Source: Halococcus qingdaonensis | Lineage (GTDB): Archaea > Halobacteriota > Halobacteria > Halobacteriales > Halococcaceae | DNA: 64,000 nt | Direction: 5' to 3' | Assembly (NCBI RefSeq): GCF_024508235.1 | Contig: NZ_CP101943.1 | Location: 1,647,112 to 1,711,111, forward strand | Shown here: positions 34,955-46,005 of the stretch, in pieces | How the letters are laid out: each line of letters opens with the position of its first letter | Numbering within the stretch: position 1 is the stretch's first letter | The notes under the pieces: model-generated | Told to the model about the DNA's origin: nothing | What the model saw: the letters and a program-made list of their open reading frames with translations, nothing else | Databases searched by the model: none | Program-made: the position numbers and the translations under genes

Positions 34955-35040
34955 CGCCGAGGGTTAGGGGCGGTGGTACTTACGTCTGTTCGACTCGCCG
35001 CGGCCGCGACCGTTTTGGGTCGCTCACCCGATTGACGACC

Positions 35041-36114
35041 GTGCACACTGACCCGGAAAAGATCGCCCGTCTCGACGAGTATCTCGCCGGAACCGACTGC
35101 GAGGCGATCTGGTTCGCCCGCCCGTCGAACTTCGCGTGGCTCACCGGCGCGAGCAACGTCGTCGACCGCGAGGCACGTGTGGGCGTCGCGGCGGCCGGCT
35201 ACGACGGCACTCTCCACGTTCTCACCAGCAACAACGAAGCACCACGGTTCAGAAACGAGGTGCTCGATGACGTCCCCGTCGGGACGTTTCCGTGGTACGA
35301 ACGATCACTGGGCGAAGCCATCGCCGAGCGGTCGTCAACTCCGTTCGAGGCCGACTTCGAGGTGCCCGGTGCGGAGCGCGTGGCCGCCACTCGACTCCGC
35401 ACGCCGCTCACGGACCCCGATATCGAGCGCTATCGTGAACTCGGGGCGGAGACCGCGACCGTTCTCGAAGACGTCTGTCGAACCGTCGGGCGATCCGATT
35501 CCGAGCGGGAGGTCGCCGCACGGCTCGAAGAGGGACTGTTCGCCCGCGGGATCGACACGCCGGTCCTTCTCGTCGGTGGCGAGGAGCGCGCACCGAACTA
35601 CCGCCATTTCCCACCGACCGAGGCCGAAATCGGGGGCTACGCACTGGTGTCGATCACCGCACAGCGCGATGGGCTCCACGCGAGCGCGACGCGAACGATC
35701 GCCCTCGATCCGCCCAACTGGCTCGCTGCACGCCACGAGGCAGCCATGCAGGTCGAGGCAACAGCGATCGCGGCGACGAAACGATTCACCGAGGAGGACG
35801 GAACCGCCAGCGACGTCTTTCGGGCGATCCAGGACGCCTACGCGGCCGTCGACCATCCCGAGGAGTGGGCACGCCACCATCAAGGCGGTGCCACCGGTTT
35901 TGCGGGTCGGGAGTGGAAGGCGAGGCCCGACGAGGAGGCGGCGATCGAGGCACCGATGGCGTACGCGTGGAATCCGACGGTGCAGGGCGCGAAAAGCGAG
36001 GACACCGTCCTGATCGACGAAGGGCTGGAGACGCTGACGGCGACCGGCGACTGGCCGACCTGCGAGATCGAGGTTGATGGCGAAACGATCGTCCGTCACG
36101 ACCTCGGCCCGTAA
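35041..36114 (+). CDS. M24 (creatinase-fold) peptidase-like protein lacking metal ligands
   Basis: The protein of about 357 residues has an N-terminal creatinase domain ([20 protein letters not shown]) and a pita-bread C-terminal domain. In the second, the M24 metal ligands are mostly replaced. The two Asp positions appear as Ser and Ala in [16 protein letters not shown], the GHG histidine becomes GGA in HHQGGATGF, and the first Glu becomes Asn in AWNPTVQ. Only the last Glu (SEDTVLI) remains. It may therefore be a non-metallo hydrolase, as creatinase is, or a binding protein. I prefer the GTG at 35041; a TTG lies three codons earlier. Confidence 0.8.
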   Translation: MHTDPEKIARLDEYLAGTDCEAIWFARPSNFAWLTGASNVVDREARVGVAAAGYDGTLHVLTSNNEAPRFRNEVLDDVPVGTFPWYERSLGEAIAERSSTPFEADFEVPGAERVAATRLRTPLTDPDIERYRELGAETATVLEDVCRTVGRSDSEREVAARLEEGLFARGIDTPVLLVGGEERAPNYRHFPPTEAEIGGYALVSITAQRDGLHASATRTIALDPPNWLAARHEAAMQVEATAIAATKRFTEEDGTASDVFRAIQDAYAAVDHPEEWARHHQGGATGFAGREWKARPDEEAAIEAPMAYAWNPTVQGAKSEDTVLIDEGLETLTATGDWPTCEIEVDGETIVRHDLGP

Positions 36115-36185
36115 CGACTGAGTTCGTCAGTCGTCGAATATCGGTTTCGGTTGGTTTTTTAGTGGTGTCGGCCGTGACGGTAGAC

Positions 36186-38450
36186 ATGGGACTGGACGAG
36201 GACGCACTCGACTACCACCGCGAGGACCCACCCGGCAAGATCGAGATCTCGACGACCAAACCCACGAGCACCCAGCGCGACCTCTCGCTGGCCTACTCGC
36301 CTGGCGTCGCCACTCCGTGTAACCACATTCACGACGACCCCGACGATGCCTACACCTACACCGCCAAAGGCAACATGGTCGGCGTCGTCTCCAACGGCTC
36401 CGCCGTTCTCGGATTGGGCGACATCGGCGCGCAGGCCTCGAAACCAGTCATGGAGGGGAAGGGCGTCCTGTTCAAACGGTTCGCCGACATCGACGTCTTC
36501 GACATCGAACTTGACGAGGACGATCCCCAGGAGATCATCCGGACTGTCGAGGCGATGGAGCCCACCTTCGGCGGCATCAATCTCGAAGATATCAAAGCCC
36601 CCGAATGCTTCGAGATCGAAGAAAGCCTCCGCGAGTCGATGTCGATTCCCGTCTTCCACGACGATCAGCACGGGACCGCCATCATCAGCGGTGCTGCCCT
36701 GCTCAATGCCAGCGACATCGCTGAGAAAGAGCTTGAAGACCTGGAGATCGTTTTCTCAGGGGCTGGTGCGAGCGCGATCGCCACCGCACGGTTCTATCTC
36801 TCGCTCGGCGCACAGAAAGAGAACATCACCATGTGCGACTCCTCGGGCATCATCACCGAGGAACGTGCTTCTCACGGCGACGTCAACGAGTTCAAAACCG
36901 AGTTCGCTCGTGACGTCCCTGAGGGGAGTTTGGAGGATGCGATCGAGGACGCCGATGTCTTCGTCGGGCTCTCGGTCGGTGGCATCGTCTCCCAGGAGAT
37001 GGTCCGCTCGATGGCCGACGACCCGATCATCTTCGCGATGGCTAACCCCGATCCCGAGATCAACTACGAGGACGCCAAGGCCGCTCGCGACGACACCGTG
37101 ATCATGGCCACCGGGCGCTCCGACTACCCAAACATGGTCAACAACGTTCTCGGATTCCCCTTCATCTTCCGTGGCGCGCTCGACGTCCGCGCCAGCGAGA
37201 TCAACGAACAGATGAAAGTCGCCGCCGCCCGCGCGCTCGCCGAACTCGCCCGCAAGGATGTTCCCGATGCCGTCGTGAAAGCCTATGGTGACCAACCACT
37301 GCAGTACGGTCCCGAATACATCATCCCCAAACCCGTCGACCCCAGGGTGCTCTTCGAGATCACGCCTGCCGTCGCGCAGGCCGCCATCGACAGTGGTGCT
37401 GCCCGCGCCGACGTCGATATCGACGACTACACCGAAGAGCTCGAAGCCCGTCTCGGCAAGTCCCGCGAGATGATGCGCGTCGTTCTCAACAAAGCGAAAT
37501 CCGATCCCAAACGACTCGTCCTCGCCGAGGGTGACGACGAGAAGATGATCCGCGCCGCCCACCAGATCGACGATCAGGGTATCGCTCACCCCGTTCTTAT
37601 CGGCGATCGCGAACGGATCTGGGAGACGATGGATTCGCTCGGGCTCGATTTCGACCCGGAGATCGTCGATCCTGACGAGGCAAACCTCGAACCCTACGCC
37701 GATCGGATCCACGAGCTCCGCCAGCGCAAGGGCATCACCAGAACCGAGGCTGCGGACTTCGCCCGCGAGAAGAACTACCTCGGCAGCGTGATGGTCGAGA
37801 TGGGCGACGCCGACGCCATGCTCACCGGGCTGATGCACGACTACCCCTCCGCGCTCCGCCCGCCGCTCCAGATCGTCGGTACCGCCGACGACGCGAACTA
37901 CGCCGCCGGTGTCTACATGCTCGCGTTCAAAAATCGAGTGATCTTCTGCGCCGACGCGACCGTCAACCAGGACCCCGACACCGACGTCCTCGCCGAGACC
38001 GCACAACACACCGCGGAGCTGGCCCGGCGGTTCAACGTCGAACCGCGAGCGGCCCTGCTGTCCTATTCGGACTTCGGCAGCGTCGACAACGAGGGCACCC
38101 GCAAACCCCGTGAGGCCGCACAGAGGCTCCGTAAGGACCCCAGCGTCGAGTTCCCCGTCGACGGTGAGATGCAGGCCGACACCGCCGTCGTCGAAGAGAT
38201 GTTGGAGGGGACCTACGAGTTCTCCGAACTCGATGAACCCGCGAACGTCCTCGTCTTCCCGAACTTGGAGGCTGGCAACATCGGCTACAAACTGCTCCAG
38301 CGACTGGGTGGTGCCGAGGCCATCGGCCCCATGCTCGTCGGCATGGACAAACCCGTCCACGTTCTCCAGCGCGGTGACGAGGTCAAGGACATCGTCAATC
38401 TGGCGAGCGTCGCCGTCGTCGACGCCCAAGAGAACGGCATCGAGAACTGA
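36186..38450 (+). CDS. maeB: NADP-dependent malic enzyme with phosphotransacetylase-like domain
   Basis: The enzyme decarboxylates malate to pyruvate. From the ATG at 36186 the protein is 754 residues. The malic-enzyme half contains [32 protein letters not shown] and the nucleotide site [16 protein letters not shown]. The C-terminal half from about residue 430 is a phosphotransacetylase-like domain ([20 protein letters not shown] ... [15 protein letters not shown]) that usually binds acetyl-CoA as a regulator. A GTG eight codons upstream is a less likely start. It stands alone between M24-like and pccA, converging with the latter. Confidence 0.95.
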   Translation: MGLDEDALDYHREDPPGKIEISTTKPTSTQRDLSLAYSPGVATPCNHIHDDPDDAYTYTAKGNMVGVVSNGSAVLGLGDIGAQASKPVMEGKGVLFKRFADIDVFDIELDEDDPQEIIRTVEAMEPTFGGINLEDIKAPECFEIEESLRESMSIPVFHDDQHGTAIISGAALLNASDIAEKELEDLEIVFSGAGASAIATARFYLSLGAQKENITMCDSSGIITEERASHGDVNEFKTEFARDVPEGSLEDAIEDADVFVGLSVGGIVSQEMVRSMADDPIIFAMANPDPEINYEDAKAARDDTVIMATGRSDYPNMVNNVLGFPFIFRGALDVRASEINEQMKVAAARALAELARKDVPDAVVKAYGDQPLQYGPEYIIPKPVDPRVLFEITPAVAQAAIDSGAARADVDIDDYTEELEARLGKSREMMRVVLNKAKSDPKRLVLAEGDDEKMIRAAHQIDDQGIAHPVLIGDRERIWETMDSLGLDFDPEIVDPDEANLEPYADRIHELRQRKGITRTEAADFAREKNYLGSVMVEMGDADAMLTGLMHDYPSALRPPLQIVGTADDANYAAGVYMLAFKNRVIFCADATVNQDPDTDVLAETAQHTAELARRFNVEPRAALLSYSDFGSVDNEGTRKPREAAQRLRKDPSVEFPVDGEMQADTAVVEEMLEGTYEFSELDEPANVLVFPNLEAGNIGYKLLQRLGGAEAIGPMLVGMDKPVHVLQRGDEVKDIVNLASVAVVDAQENGIEN

Positions 38451-38501
38451 CCCGCCGGTAGCGGATTTTTTCGCCGTCGAAAGGGATTTTGCGATGTGGA
38501 T

Positions 38502-40343
38502 TCAGTCGAGAACGACCAGTACGTCGCCCATATCGACCGATTCGCCCTCGGTCGCGGCGACCTCGACGACCTCGCCGCCATGGGATGCCACGACGTCGTT
38601 CTCCATCTTCATCGCTTCGAGCACGCAGAGCACGTCACCGGCGGCGACCTCGTCGCCCGCAGCGACGTTCACGTCCAAAATCGTCCCCTGCATCTCCGCG
38701 GTGACCTGCTCGCCCTCGGCGGTGCTCGCGCTACTGCTCCCGCCGTCGTCGCTCCCGCCGCTCGGACCGGCGGAGCTGAGCTGTTGGGTGTTGCCGCCGC
38801 TCCCGCCGGAACTCGCCTGCACCGGCGGTGCGCCGTGCTCTTCGAGATTGACCTCGAAGCGCTTGTCGTTGACCTCGACGACGAAGTCACGCTTGGTGAC
38901 CTCCTCGTCCTCGTCGTCGCCGTCGGTCTCGTCCGCACCCCACTTCTCCTGGGCCTCGTCGATGCGTTCGGGATCGAGCTCCTCGTCGAGGTAGTTCGTC
39001 GTGTGCTCGCCGGCGGCGAACGCCTCGTCGTCGAGCATCAGCCGGTGGAACGGGATGATGGTGGTGATCCCCTCGATGTCGAACTCCGCGAGCGCGCGCC
39101 GACTCCGAATGAGACACTCCTCGCGATCCTGGCCCCAGACGATCAGCTTGGCGATCATCGAGTCGTAATCGCCGCCGATGTCGTCGCCCTGTCGGAGCGC
39201 GTCGTCGAGGCGAACGCCGATGCCGCCGGGCGGATCGTACGTGTCGAGCGTGCCCGTCGCGGGCGCGAACTCCTCGGCCGCGTTCTCGGCGTTGATGCGG
39301 AACTCGATCGCGTGGCCGTCGAGTTCGACGTCGTCCTGGGCGAACGGTAGCTCCGCGCCGGCCGCGACCCGAAGCTGCTGTTTCACGATATCGATACCGG
39401 TCAGTTCCTCGGAGACGGTGTGTTCGACCTGGATCCGCGTGTTGACTTCGAGGAAATAGAAGCTACTGCCCTCGTCGAGCAGTCCGTCCTCGTTGCGGTC
39501 GGCGTCCTCGACGAGGAACTCGAAGGTGCCGGCGTTGTAGTAGTCGGCGGCGTCGGCCCCGCGCCGGGCGGCCTCCTGGATTTCGGCGCGCAGGTCGTCC
39601 GTAAGCGCGGGACTCGGCCCCTCCTCGATGACCTTCTGCTGGCGGCGCTGGAGTGAACAGTCCCGTTCACCGATATGGCGGACGTTGCCGTGGTGGTCGG
39701 CGATGATCTGGACTTCGATGTGGCGCGGTGATTCGAGGAACTTCTCGACGTAGACCGAGGAGTTGTCGAAATACGCCTCGCCCTCGCGCTGAGCGCTCTC
39801 GAACTGGTCCTCGATCTCGTCTTCGTTCTCGACGACCTTCAGCCCGCGCCCGCCACCGCCGCCCTCGGCCTTGATCGCGACCGGATAGCCCGCCTCGTCG
39901 GCGAATTCACGGATCTCGTCGGCCGACTCGACCGGATCCTCGGTGCCCGGTACTGTTGGAACGTCGGCGGCGGCCATCTCCTTTCGCGCGCTCGTCTTCT
40001 CGCCGAGCTGCTCCATCGATCCGCTCGACGGGCCGACCCACGTCATCTCGCTGTCCTCGACGCGGGCGGCGAAGTCGGCGTTCTCGGCGAGGAAGCCATA
40101 TCCTGGGTGGACGGCGTCCGCACCGGCCTTCTCGCCCGCCTCGACGATCGCCGCCCCGTCGAGATACGAGTCGGCGGCCCGCGCGGGGCCGACGTTGTAC
40201 GCTTCGTCGGCGTATCTGGCGTGGCCGGCGTTCTTGTCGGCCTCGGAGTAGACGGCGACGGTGCCGATGCCGAGTTCCTCACAGGCGCGCATCACGCGCA
40301 CGGCGATCTCCCCGCGGTTGGCGACGAGGACCTTCTCGAACAT
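38502..40343 (-). CDS. pccA: Propionyl/acetyl-CoA carboxylase biotin subunit
   Basis: This 613-residue protein joins biotin carboxylase to the biotin carrier. [20 protein letters not shown] opens the carboxylase, [16 protein letters not shown] is the ATP-grasp glycine loop, and [18 protein letters not shown] holds the active-site region. A linker rich in Ser/Gly leads to the carrier domain, with biotinylation Lys in [11 protein letters not shown] near the C-terminus. It works with PccB and the small PccX encoded just upstream; in haloarchaea the complex carboxylates propionyl-CoA to methylmalonyl-CoA. Confidence 0.96.
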   Translation of the reverse strand: MFEKVLVANRGEIAVRVMRACEELGIGTVAVYSEADKNAGHARYADEAYNVGPARAADSYLDGAAIVEAGEKAGADAVHPGYGFLAENADFAARVEDSEMTWVGPSSGSMEQLGEKTSARKEMAAADVPTVPGTEDPVESADEIREFADEAGYPVAIKAEGGGGGRGLKVVENEDEIEDQFESAQREGEAYFDNSSVYVEKFLESPRHIEVQIIADHHGNVRHIGERDCSLQRRQQKVIEEGPSPALTDDLRAEIQEAARRGADAADYYNAGTFEFLVEDADRNEDGLLDEGSSFYFLEVNTRIQVEHTVSEELTGIDIVKQQLRVAAGAELPFAQDDVELDGHAIEFRINAENAAEEFAPATGTLDTYDPPGGIGVRLDDALRQGDDIGGDYDSMIAKLIVWGQDREECLIRSRRALAEFDIEGITTIIPFHRLMLDDEAFAAGEHTTNYLDEELDPERIDEAQEKWGADETDGDDEDEEVTKRDFVVEVNDKRFEVNLEEHGAPPVQASSGGSGGNTQQLSSAGPSGGSDDGGSSSASTAEGEQVTAEMQGTILDVNVAAGDEVAAGDVLCVLEAMKMENDVVASHGGEVVEVAATEGESVDMGDVLVVLD

Positions 40344-40408
40344 TCTATCGACAATACCGGGACTTCCGTGATAAATCTATCCGCATGAACTCACAGCGGT
40401 CGGCGAGC

Positions 40409-40684
40409 TTACAGTCTGTCGGCCCGACCGGCCGCGCTCCAGGGATCGGTCGGCGTATCGAGCGTCACTCGGACGGAACGCCCGCCGAGCGCACGGAGCC
40501 GACCGGCGAACCGCCAGCGCTCGCCCGTCCACGACGGCGTCTCGTCCTCGTCGGCGAGCGCCGCACGCTCGCGGTCGGCGAGATGGGCGCTCATCGCGGC
40601 GGCGATGGCAGCGGCCTCGTCGGCAGCGGCGTCGTCGGGAAGCGCTGCCGCGATCTCGTCGGCTCTGGACGGGTTCGACGCCAT
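40409..40684 (-). CDS. pccX: Small carboxylase subunit PccX
   Basis: The 91-residue acidic, Ala-rich protein [20 protein letters not shown]... overlaps the pccB stop codon (ATGA) and precedes pccA by 65 bases. Its place, size and end [20 protein letters not shown] match the third epsilon-like subunit described for haloarchaeal propionyl-CoA carboxylase. The Trp-containing C-terminal half resembles the small acyl-CoA carboxylase epsilon chain. It is easily missed because a longer open frame in the same phase covers it. Confidence 0.82.
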   Translation of the reverse strand: MASNPSRADEIAAALPDDAAADEAAAIAAAMSAHLADRERAALADEDETPSWTGERWRFAGRLRALGGRSVRVTLDTPTDPWSAAGRADRL

Positions 40685-42243
40685 CACAGCGGGATGTTGC
40701 CGTGTTTGCGCTCCGGCGTCTGTTTGCGCTTGCTCGACAGCATTTCGAGGTCCTCGATCAGCGTCGGGCGCGTTTCCTGTGGTTCGATCACGTCGTCGAC
40801 GAAGCCGCGCTCGGCGGCCGTGTAGGGGTTGGCGAAGGTGTCGCGATACTCGTCGATCAGCTCGTCGCGGCGAGCGTCGGTGTCGTCGGCCGCGGCGAGC
40901 TCGTCGTCGTAGAGGACGTTGACCGCGCCTTTCGGCCCCATGACGGCGATCTCGGCGGTCGGCCACGCGTAGTTCACGTCCGCCTCGATGTGTTTCGAAG
41001 CCATCACGTCGTACGCGCCGCCGTAGGCCTTCCGCGTGATCGTCGTCAGCAGCGGCACCGTCGCCTCGGAGAAGGCGTAGAGGAGTTTCGCACCGTGTTT
41101 GATGATCCCGCCCGATTCCTGTTCCTTGCCGGGCATGAATCCGGGTACGTCGACGAAGGTGAGGATCGGGATGTTGAACGCGTCACAGAAACGGACGAAC
41201 CGCGAGCCCTTGAGCGAGGCGTCGATATCGAGCGTGCCGGCGTTGAATCGGGGCTGGTTGGCGACCACACCGACCGATCGGCCGTCGAGGCGCGCAAAGG
41301 CAGTCACGAGATTGCGGGCGTAGGACTCGGCGACCGAGAAGAACGAGCCCTCGTCGACGATGCGCTCGATGACGTCGGTCATGTCGTAGGGTTTGCGCGG
41401 CGAGTCCGGAACGAGATCAAGCAGCTCCTCGTCCTCACGTTCGGGATCGTCCCACGGCTCGACGCGTGGCGGGTCCTCGACGTTGTTCTGCGGGAGATAG
41501 GAGAGCAGCCGCCTGATGTCGTCGAGTGCCTCCTTCTCGTCGCTCTCGGCGAAGTGGGCGACGCCGCTGTCGGAGGTGTGGGCCGCCGCCCCGCCGAGCT
41601 CCTCGAAGGAGACCTCCTCGCCGGTGACGGTCTCGATGACCGACGGCCCGGTGATCATCATGTGGCTGGTCTCCTCGACCATGAAGATGAAATCGGTGAT
41701 CGCCGGCGAGTAGACCGCGCCACCCGCGCAGGGACCCATGATCGCCGATATCTGCGGGACGACGCCCGAGGCCTGCTGATTCCGGTGGAAGACCTCGGCG
41801 TAACCCGCCAACGAGTCGATGCCTTCCTGAATACGCGCACCAGCGGAGTCGTTGAGTCCGATGATGGGTGCGCCCACCTCCATCGCCTCGTCCATCACCT
41901 TACAGACCTTCTGGGCGAACACCTCGCCCAGCGAGCCGCCGAACACGGTGAAGTCGTGAGCGAAGACGAACACCGTCCGGCCGTCGACCTCGCCGTAGCC
42001 CGTGACGACGCCGTCGCCCGGCACTTCCCGCTCGTCCATGTCGAAATTCGTGCTCCGGTGGGTGCGGAGCTGGTCGAACTCGTGGAACGTGTCCTCGTCG
42101 AGGAAGTAGTCGATGCGCTCGCGGGCGGTCAGCTTCCCCTTCTCGTGTTGGGATTCGATGCGCTCCTCGCCGCCGCCGAGCTCGGCCGCGCGCTTGCGCT
42201 CGCGGAGGTCGGCGATGGGGTCGGCGTCGGTATCGTCAGTCAT
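40684..42243 (-). CDS. pccB: Propionyl-CoA carboxylase carboxyltransferase subunit
   Basis: The 519-residue carboxyltransferase carries the two crotonase-like halves of the family: [20 protein letters not shown] with [15 protein letters not shown] (first oxyanion region), and [20 protein letters not shown] with the second. [19 protein letters not shown] is the conserved acyl-CoA loop. It transfers CO2 from carboxybiotin on PccA to propionyl-CoA. It is the first gene of pccB-pccX-pccA. Confidence 0.96.
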   Translation of the reverse strand: MTDDTDADPIADLRERKRAAELGGGEERIESQHEKGKLTARERIDYFLDEDTFHEFDQLRTHRSTNFDMDEREVPGDGVVTGYGEVDGRTVFVFAHDFTVFGGSLGEVFAQKVCKVMDEAMEVGAPIIGLNDSAGARIQEGIDSLAGYAEVFHRNQQASGVVPQISAIMGPCAGGAVYSPAITDFIFMVEETSHMMITGPSVIETVTGEEVSFEELGGAAAHTSDSGVAHFAESDEKEALDDIRRLLSYLPQNNVEDPPRVEPWDDPEREDEELLDLVPDSPRKPYDMTDVIERIVDEGSFFSVAESYARNLVTAFARLDGRSVGVVANQPRFNAGTLDIDASLKGSRFVRFCDAFNIPILTFVDVPGFMPGKEQESGGIIKHGAKLLYAFSEATVPLLTTITRKAYGGAYDVMASKHIEADVNYAWPTAEIAVMGPKGAVNVLYDDELAAADDTDARRDELIDEYRDTFANPYTAAERGFVDDVIEPQETRPTLIEDLEMLSSKRKQTPERKHGNIPL

Positions 42244-42315
42244 GGGTCGTCCCCCCGAGGCCGTGCATACCAGGCGTGGTCGGGCAGCGAAAAAGGGTCT
42301 TCCGATGAACGATGA

Positions 42316-43674
42316 TTACCGTAAGGGACCCGGAACGATGTAGTAGCCCGTGTCGGGCGTGGCGAGCAGGTCCCAGAGATTGATCGCGACGACGATGACG
42401 ACCACTGCGAGGATCACCGTCCGAATGCCCCACAGCCAGATCGGCGCGAGCGAGCCGATGCCCGATCCGTCGGTGAGTTCGTCGATCGCGTCCTGGCCGA
42501 GAACCCAGCCGACGAACAGCACGACGAACAGCACGGCGGTCGGCAGCAGGAGGGTGACGCCGATGCCGTCGAACCAGTCGAGCCACGCGGTCTCCCACGC
42601 CGAAGGAATCCCGAGGAGGAAGATCGCCGCGCCGATCCCCGCCGCCGTCGGCAGTCGCGAGAAGCCGTAGTTGTCGACGAGATAGGCGACGACGGCTTCG
42701 AGCAGGCTGATCGCCGACGACAGCGCCGCGATCAGGATGACGCCGAAGAAGACGATGCCGACCGCCTGTCCGACGATGTCGCCGCCGGGCAGCTCCGCGA
42801 GCGCCGTCGGGATGGCGACGAACACCGCGCCGGGACCGCTCGTGTCGGGCGAAACACCCTGAGCGAACAGCAGCGGGAGGACGACCAGTCCGGCGAGAAC
42901 ACCGATGACGGTGTTCGAGATGCCGATGGTGACACCGTCGACCGGCAGGCTGTCGTCCTCACCGAGATAGGAGGCGTAGGTTATCATCACGCTGAAACCG
43001 ACCGACAGCGAGAAAAAGGCCTGGCCGAACGCCGCGGGCAGGACGGAGCCGGCGTTGGCGATGATGGTGTCGAGGTTCGGGTTGAGGAAGAAGGCGTACC
43101 CCTCGCTCGCGCCGGGCAGCGTCGCCGCGAAGGCCGCGAGGCCGACGAGCATGACGACGACGGCCGGCACCATCACCTTCGTCGCGAGCTCGATGCCGTC
43201 CTCGATGCCGAGCGCGACGATCCCGATGGTGATCAGCATGAAGATAGCGTGCGTTCCCACCGAGGGGAGCCCGACCGAGATCGCGCCGAAGTACGACTCC
43301 GGCGCGGCGAGCGCACCGCCCGTGATGCTCCCGCCGATATACCGGAGCACCCAGCCGCCGATCACGCTGTAGTACGAGAGCGTCCAAAAGGCCGCGACGA
43401 CGCCGATGGCACCGACGAACCACCAGCCAGGATGGCTGAGTTTCCGGAACGCACCGATGGCGCTGGTGTTGGCCCGCCGGCCGATGACGAACTCCGCGAG
43501 GAGTACGGGGATCCCGATGAGCAACACGGCCAACAGATAGACCACCAGAAACGCCGCGCCGCCGTTCGACGCGGTCTGGAACGGGAAGCGCCAGATGTTG
43601 CCCAGTCCGACAGCACTACCGATGGCCGCGAGGATGAATCCCACCCTCGTGGCCCATGTTTCACGTTCTGCCAT
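42316..43674 (-). CDS. NSS-family sodium-dependent transporter
   Basis: The 452-residue protein starts at the ATG at 43674 (MAERETWATRVGFILAA). It contains AIGSAVGLGNIWRFPFQTAS, the sodium-site signature of the neurotransmitter:sodium symporter (LeuT) family, then about 11 further membrane spans. It should import an amino acid or related solute with Na+, which is abundant outside halophiles. The substrate is unknown. It stands between pccB and an SDR gene on the same strand. Confidence 0.93.
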   Translation of the reverse strand: MAERETWATRVGFILAAIGSAVGLGNIWRFPFQTASNGGAAFLVVYLLAVLLIGIPVLLAEFVIGRRANTSAIGAFRKLSHPGWWFVGAIGVVAAFWTLSYYSVIGGWVLRYIGGSITGGALAAPESYFGAISVGLPSVGTHAIFMLITIGIVALGIEDGIELATKVMVPAVVVMLVGLAAFAATLPGASEGYAFFLNPNLDTIIANAGSVLPAAFGQAFFSLSVGFSVMITYASYLGEDDSLPVDGVTIGISNTVIGVLAGLVVLPLLFAQGVSPDTSGPGAVFVAIPTALAELPGGDIVGQAVGIVFFGVILIAALSSAISLLEAVVAYLVDNYGFSRLPTAAGIGAAIFLLGIPSAWETAWLDWFDGIGVTLLLPTAVLFVVLFVGWVLGQDAIDELTDGSGIGSLAPIWLWGIRTVILAVVVIVVAINLWDLLATPDTGYYIVPGPLR

Positions 43675-43739
43675 AGCTGAGGGGGTTTCGCCCCGGTTAA
43701 AAACCTTCGTGAAACGCTCGCGTGTGACCGGCTCTCTAA

Positions 43740-44441
43740 TCAAGCCTCGCCATAGACGGGCACGGCCGCGCCGCTCGTGACGCCTGTGGCGTCGCTACAG
43801 AGTGCGCAGACGACCGGGGCGATCTCCTCAGGTGTTGGCCAGTCGTCGGGATCGCCCGAGAGCATCTCGCGGTTGGCGGGCGTATCGATCGTCTTCGGCA
43901 TGATCGCGTTCGCGCGTAGCTCGCCACGGTTCTCTTCGGCGATCGTCTCCGTCAGCAGGCGCACGCCGGCCTTCGCCGCACGATACGGGCCGTCGCCCTC
44001 GCCACCCTCCAGCGACGACTTCGCCGATACGGAGACGATCGCGCCGTCGGTCTCGCGGAGCTGTGGGATGGCGTGTTTCGACGCGAGGAACATGGTCTTG
44101 AGGTTGACGTCGAACAGCGTCTCGAACTCGTCAGTATCGGTCTCGTCGATCGGTTGGCCACCCTGCCAGGTGCCGGCGATGTTACAGAGCGCGTCGAGCC
44201 GTCCCTCCGCGTCGACGACGTCGTTCACGACGCGTTCGACGTCGCCTTCGTCGGTGAGATCGGCCTCGTGGAACTCGCAGTCGGCGTCGAGCAGCGAGTC
44301 GTCATCGTCGGGCGTGACGAGATCGGTCGCGTGGACGGTCGCGCCCGCGCCCTCGAACGCCGCGCAGATCCCGCTGCCGAGCGCGCCGCTCGCGCCGGTG
44401 ACGAGCACTACCTCTCCGTCGAAATCGAATTCGGTCGACAT
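43740..44441 (-). CDS. SDR-family oxidoreductase
   Basis: The 233-residue Rossmann protein shows VTGASGALGSGICAAFEGAG (TGxxxGxG), an Asp for the adenine ribose (HATDL), CNIAG, and the catalytic Ser-Tyr-Lys in SVSAKSSLEGG and YRAAK. The Asp suggests NAD preference. Substrate unknown. Its end lies 65 bases before the start of the NSS transporter gene on the same strand. Confidence 0.92.
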   Translation of the reverse strand: MSTEFDFDGEVVLVTGASGALGSGICAAFEGAGATVHATDLVTPDDDDSLLDADCEFHEADLTDEGDVERVVNDVVDAEGRLDALCNIAGTWQGGQPIDETDTDEFETLFDVNLKTMFLASKHAIPQLRETDGAIVSVSAKSSLEGGEGDGPYRAAKAGVRLLTETIAEENRGELRANAIMPKTIDTPANREMLSGDPDDWPTPEEIAPVVCALCSDATGVTSGAAVPVYGEA

Positions 44442-44552
44442 GCCTCGACGAATGGTCGCCGAACGGAATAAAGCTAGCCACTAATACCCAAACGAGCACG
44501 GCACACGATCGAAGACGGCGTCGTTTTACGGCTCAGTGTCCGAACGGCGACA

Positions 44553-44747
44553 ATGTTGTCTCCACCTGAGATGCTCGTGTATCTCATCCTCGGCGCAGCA
44601 GTGTTGCTGACGGGAAAACTCGCCATCGCCGGTGTCTATCCGCTCGCGGCCGGGATCGCGCTCGCGTTGCTCGCCTACGGCTATCTCGCTCGCTGGGGCG
44701 GTCGGCCGATCGAGGAGCGGCTGTTCGCGCCGCCGCGCCGTCCCTGA
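44553..44747 (+). CDS. Small two-span membrane protein
   Basis: The 64-residue product opens MLSPPEMLVYLILGAAVLL and has two hydrophobic segments (about 8-25 and 29-46) ending in a basic tail. It lies between divergent SDR and CFI-box-like genes, and its codon use fits the host. The function is unknown; the call rests on the clean membrane pattern and good start position. Confidence 0.6.
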   Translation: MLSPPEMLVYLILGAAVLLTGKLAIAGVYPLAAGIALALLAYGYLARWGGRPIEERLFAPPRRP

Positions 44748-44845
44748 CTGCGATTGCTACCGGCACCGACATAGTGGATCGCCGACTGAACGATCGGGAG
44801 CCGGTGTGCCCGAAACGATTTGCGGATCGACGATGAACCCGACAC

Positions 44846-45496
44846 ATGAGCGACGGTGACGCGGAGCAAGCCGCCGACAGTTCGGCTGACGACACGTCGC
44901 CCAGCGACGAATCCACAACCGCCGATGGTTCGACTGCCGAAACAGGACCGACCGCGGTGGGCGACGGTCGGAAGAAACACGTCAGCGTCCGCACCCGAAG
45001 CGACGAGTACCACGATCACGGCGACGTCTATCTCAAACAGTCCGCGGCGGCGTTTCTCGTCTCGCCGGAATCGTCGTTTCCCGACGGGACGACGACGCGC
45101 TACGCCAAGGACGATCTCAGTCGCGTCGCAGTGACCCAGCACCACTCGATGTGTTTCATCACGACGGCGACCGCCGGCGAGGGGCCGGCGCTCGACGCGC
45201 TGCGCGGGTTCCGCGACGACGCGCTCGCGCGATCAATCCCCGGGCGGGCGCTCGTCGCGACCTACGATGTGATGAGCCCGCCGATCGCGGCCACGCTCGC
45301 GCGCCATCCCGACGCACGGACGACGCGACTGGTGGCCTGGCTGGTCCGGAAGTGTGGCGCGCTCGCCCGCCGACGGACGCGTGCTTCCCCCGTCAGGCGG
45401 GCTACCCTCACCGGAGCGCTGGTCGCGCTGTACGTCGTCGGGGTCGCCGTCGCCGCGATTGGCCACTTCGCCATCCGACTGCGCGAGCGCCGTTAG
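44846..45496 (+). CDS. CFI-box protein with C-terminal membrane span
   Basis: The 216-residue protein has an acidic Ser/Thr-rich disordered N-terminus (about 1-55) and a middle segment (KKHVSVRTRSDEYHDHGDVY). It then has a CFI-box: CFITTATAGEGPALDALRGF followed by FRDDALARSIPGRALVATYD and MSPPIAATLARHPDART, with a membrane span [20 protein letters not shown] and an Arg tail. The CFI box is known as a C-terminal module of many exported or membrane proteins, possibly a sorting or processing signal. The sequence match is my recognition; the role is not established. Confidence 0.65.
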   Translation: MSDGDAEQAADSSADDTSPSDESTTADGSTAETGPTAVGDGRKKHVSVRTRSDEYHDHGDVYLKQSAAAFLVSPESSFPDGTTTRYAKDDLSRVAVTQHHSMCFITTATAGEGPALDALRGFRDDALARSIPGRALVATYDVMSPPIAATLARHPDARTTRLVAWLVRKCGALARRRTRASPVRRATLTGALVALYVVGVAVAAIGHFAIRLRERR

Positions 45497-46005
45497 GGAA
45501 GGAATCGTCTGACGTTCTCGATCGGGGAGAAACCCACCCCGGAAACGGTCTCGACGCGAAAGCCGTGGCGGTCGGCGCACCTTTCGATCTCGGTGGCGAG
45601 TGCTTCGGAGTCCTCGTCGTGGATACGGTAGGCGTACGAATCCTCGTCGGTCGAGACAGTGAGTTTCGGGCGGCCGAGTCGGCCGCCGTCGTGGAGACGG
45701 ACGCGTTCGATGGCGTCGTATGCGAGCCACGTGACCGAATCAGCCTGGAGGAGCACCTCGTCGAGACCGTGATGGTCGTAGATCGCCTGCATGCCCCGCG
45801 ACTCGCGGCGGTGCTTTCTCGTCCCGAGCCCGAACAGCGGCGTGATGTAGGCGTACTCGGCGATGTGTAGCCCGTCGTCGGCGAAGAAGAGATCGGCGAG
45901 GCGCAGCGGGAACGAGCCGGCCATCCCGTAGTGGACGTGCGTGTGGACCGCGATGTCGGTGCTCGGGAGTTCCTCGAAGGCCGCCGGATCGAGTTCGTCG
46001 CTCAC
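45493..46005 (-). CDS. Uncharacterised haloarchaeal protein
   Basis: The 170-residue protein has no clear family. It is soluble, acidic and rich in beta-strand patterns (FFADDGLHIAEYAYITP ... KLTVSTDEDSYAYRIHDEDS), which may be a PH-like fold. It opens with several His (VHTHVHYGM). Its start overlaps the stop of the upstream membrane-protein gene by 4 bases, so the two are translationally linked; its 3' end overlaps the opposing CFI-box gene by 4 bases. Confidence 0.75.
   Translation of the reverse strand: MSDELDPAAFEELPSTDIAVHTHVHYGMAGSFPLRLADLFFADDGLHIAEYAYITPLFGLGTRKHRRESRGMQAIYDHHGLDEVLLQADSVTWLAYDAIERVRLHDGGRLGRPKLTVSTDEDSYAYRIHDEDSEALATEIERCADRHGFRVETVSGVGFSPIENVRRFLP

Noticed and set aside
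36756-38429. 557-codon minus-strand frame opposite maeB
   Set aside because: It is an antisense shadow; maeB on the plus strand has all family motifs.
40702-42315. 537-codon plus-strand frame opposite pccB
   Set aside because: It is an antisense shadow rich in Arg/Val/His with no recognisable domain.
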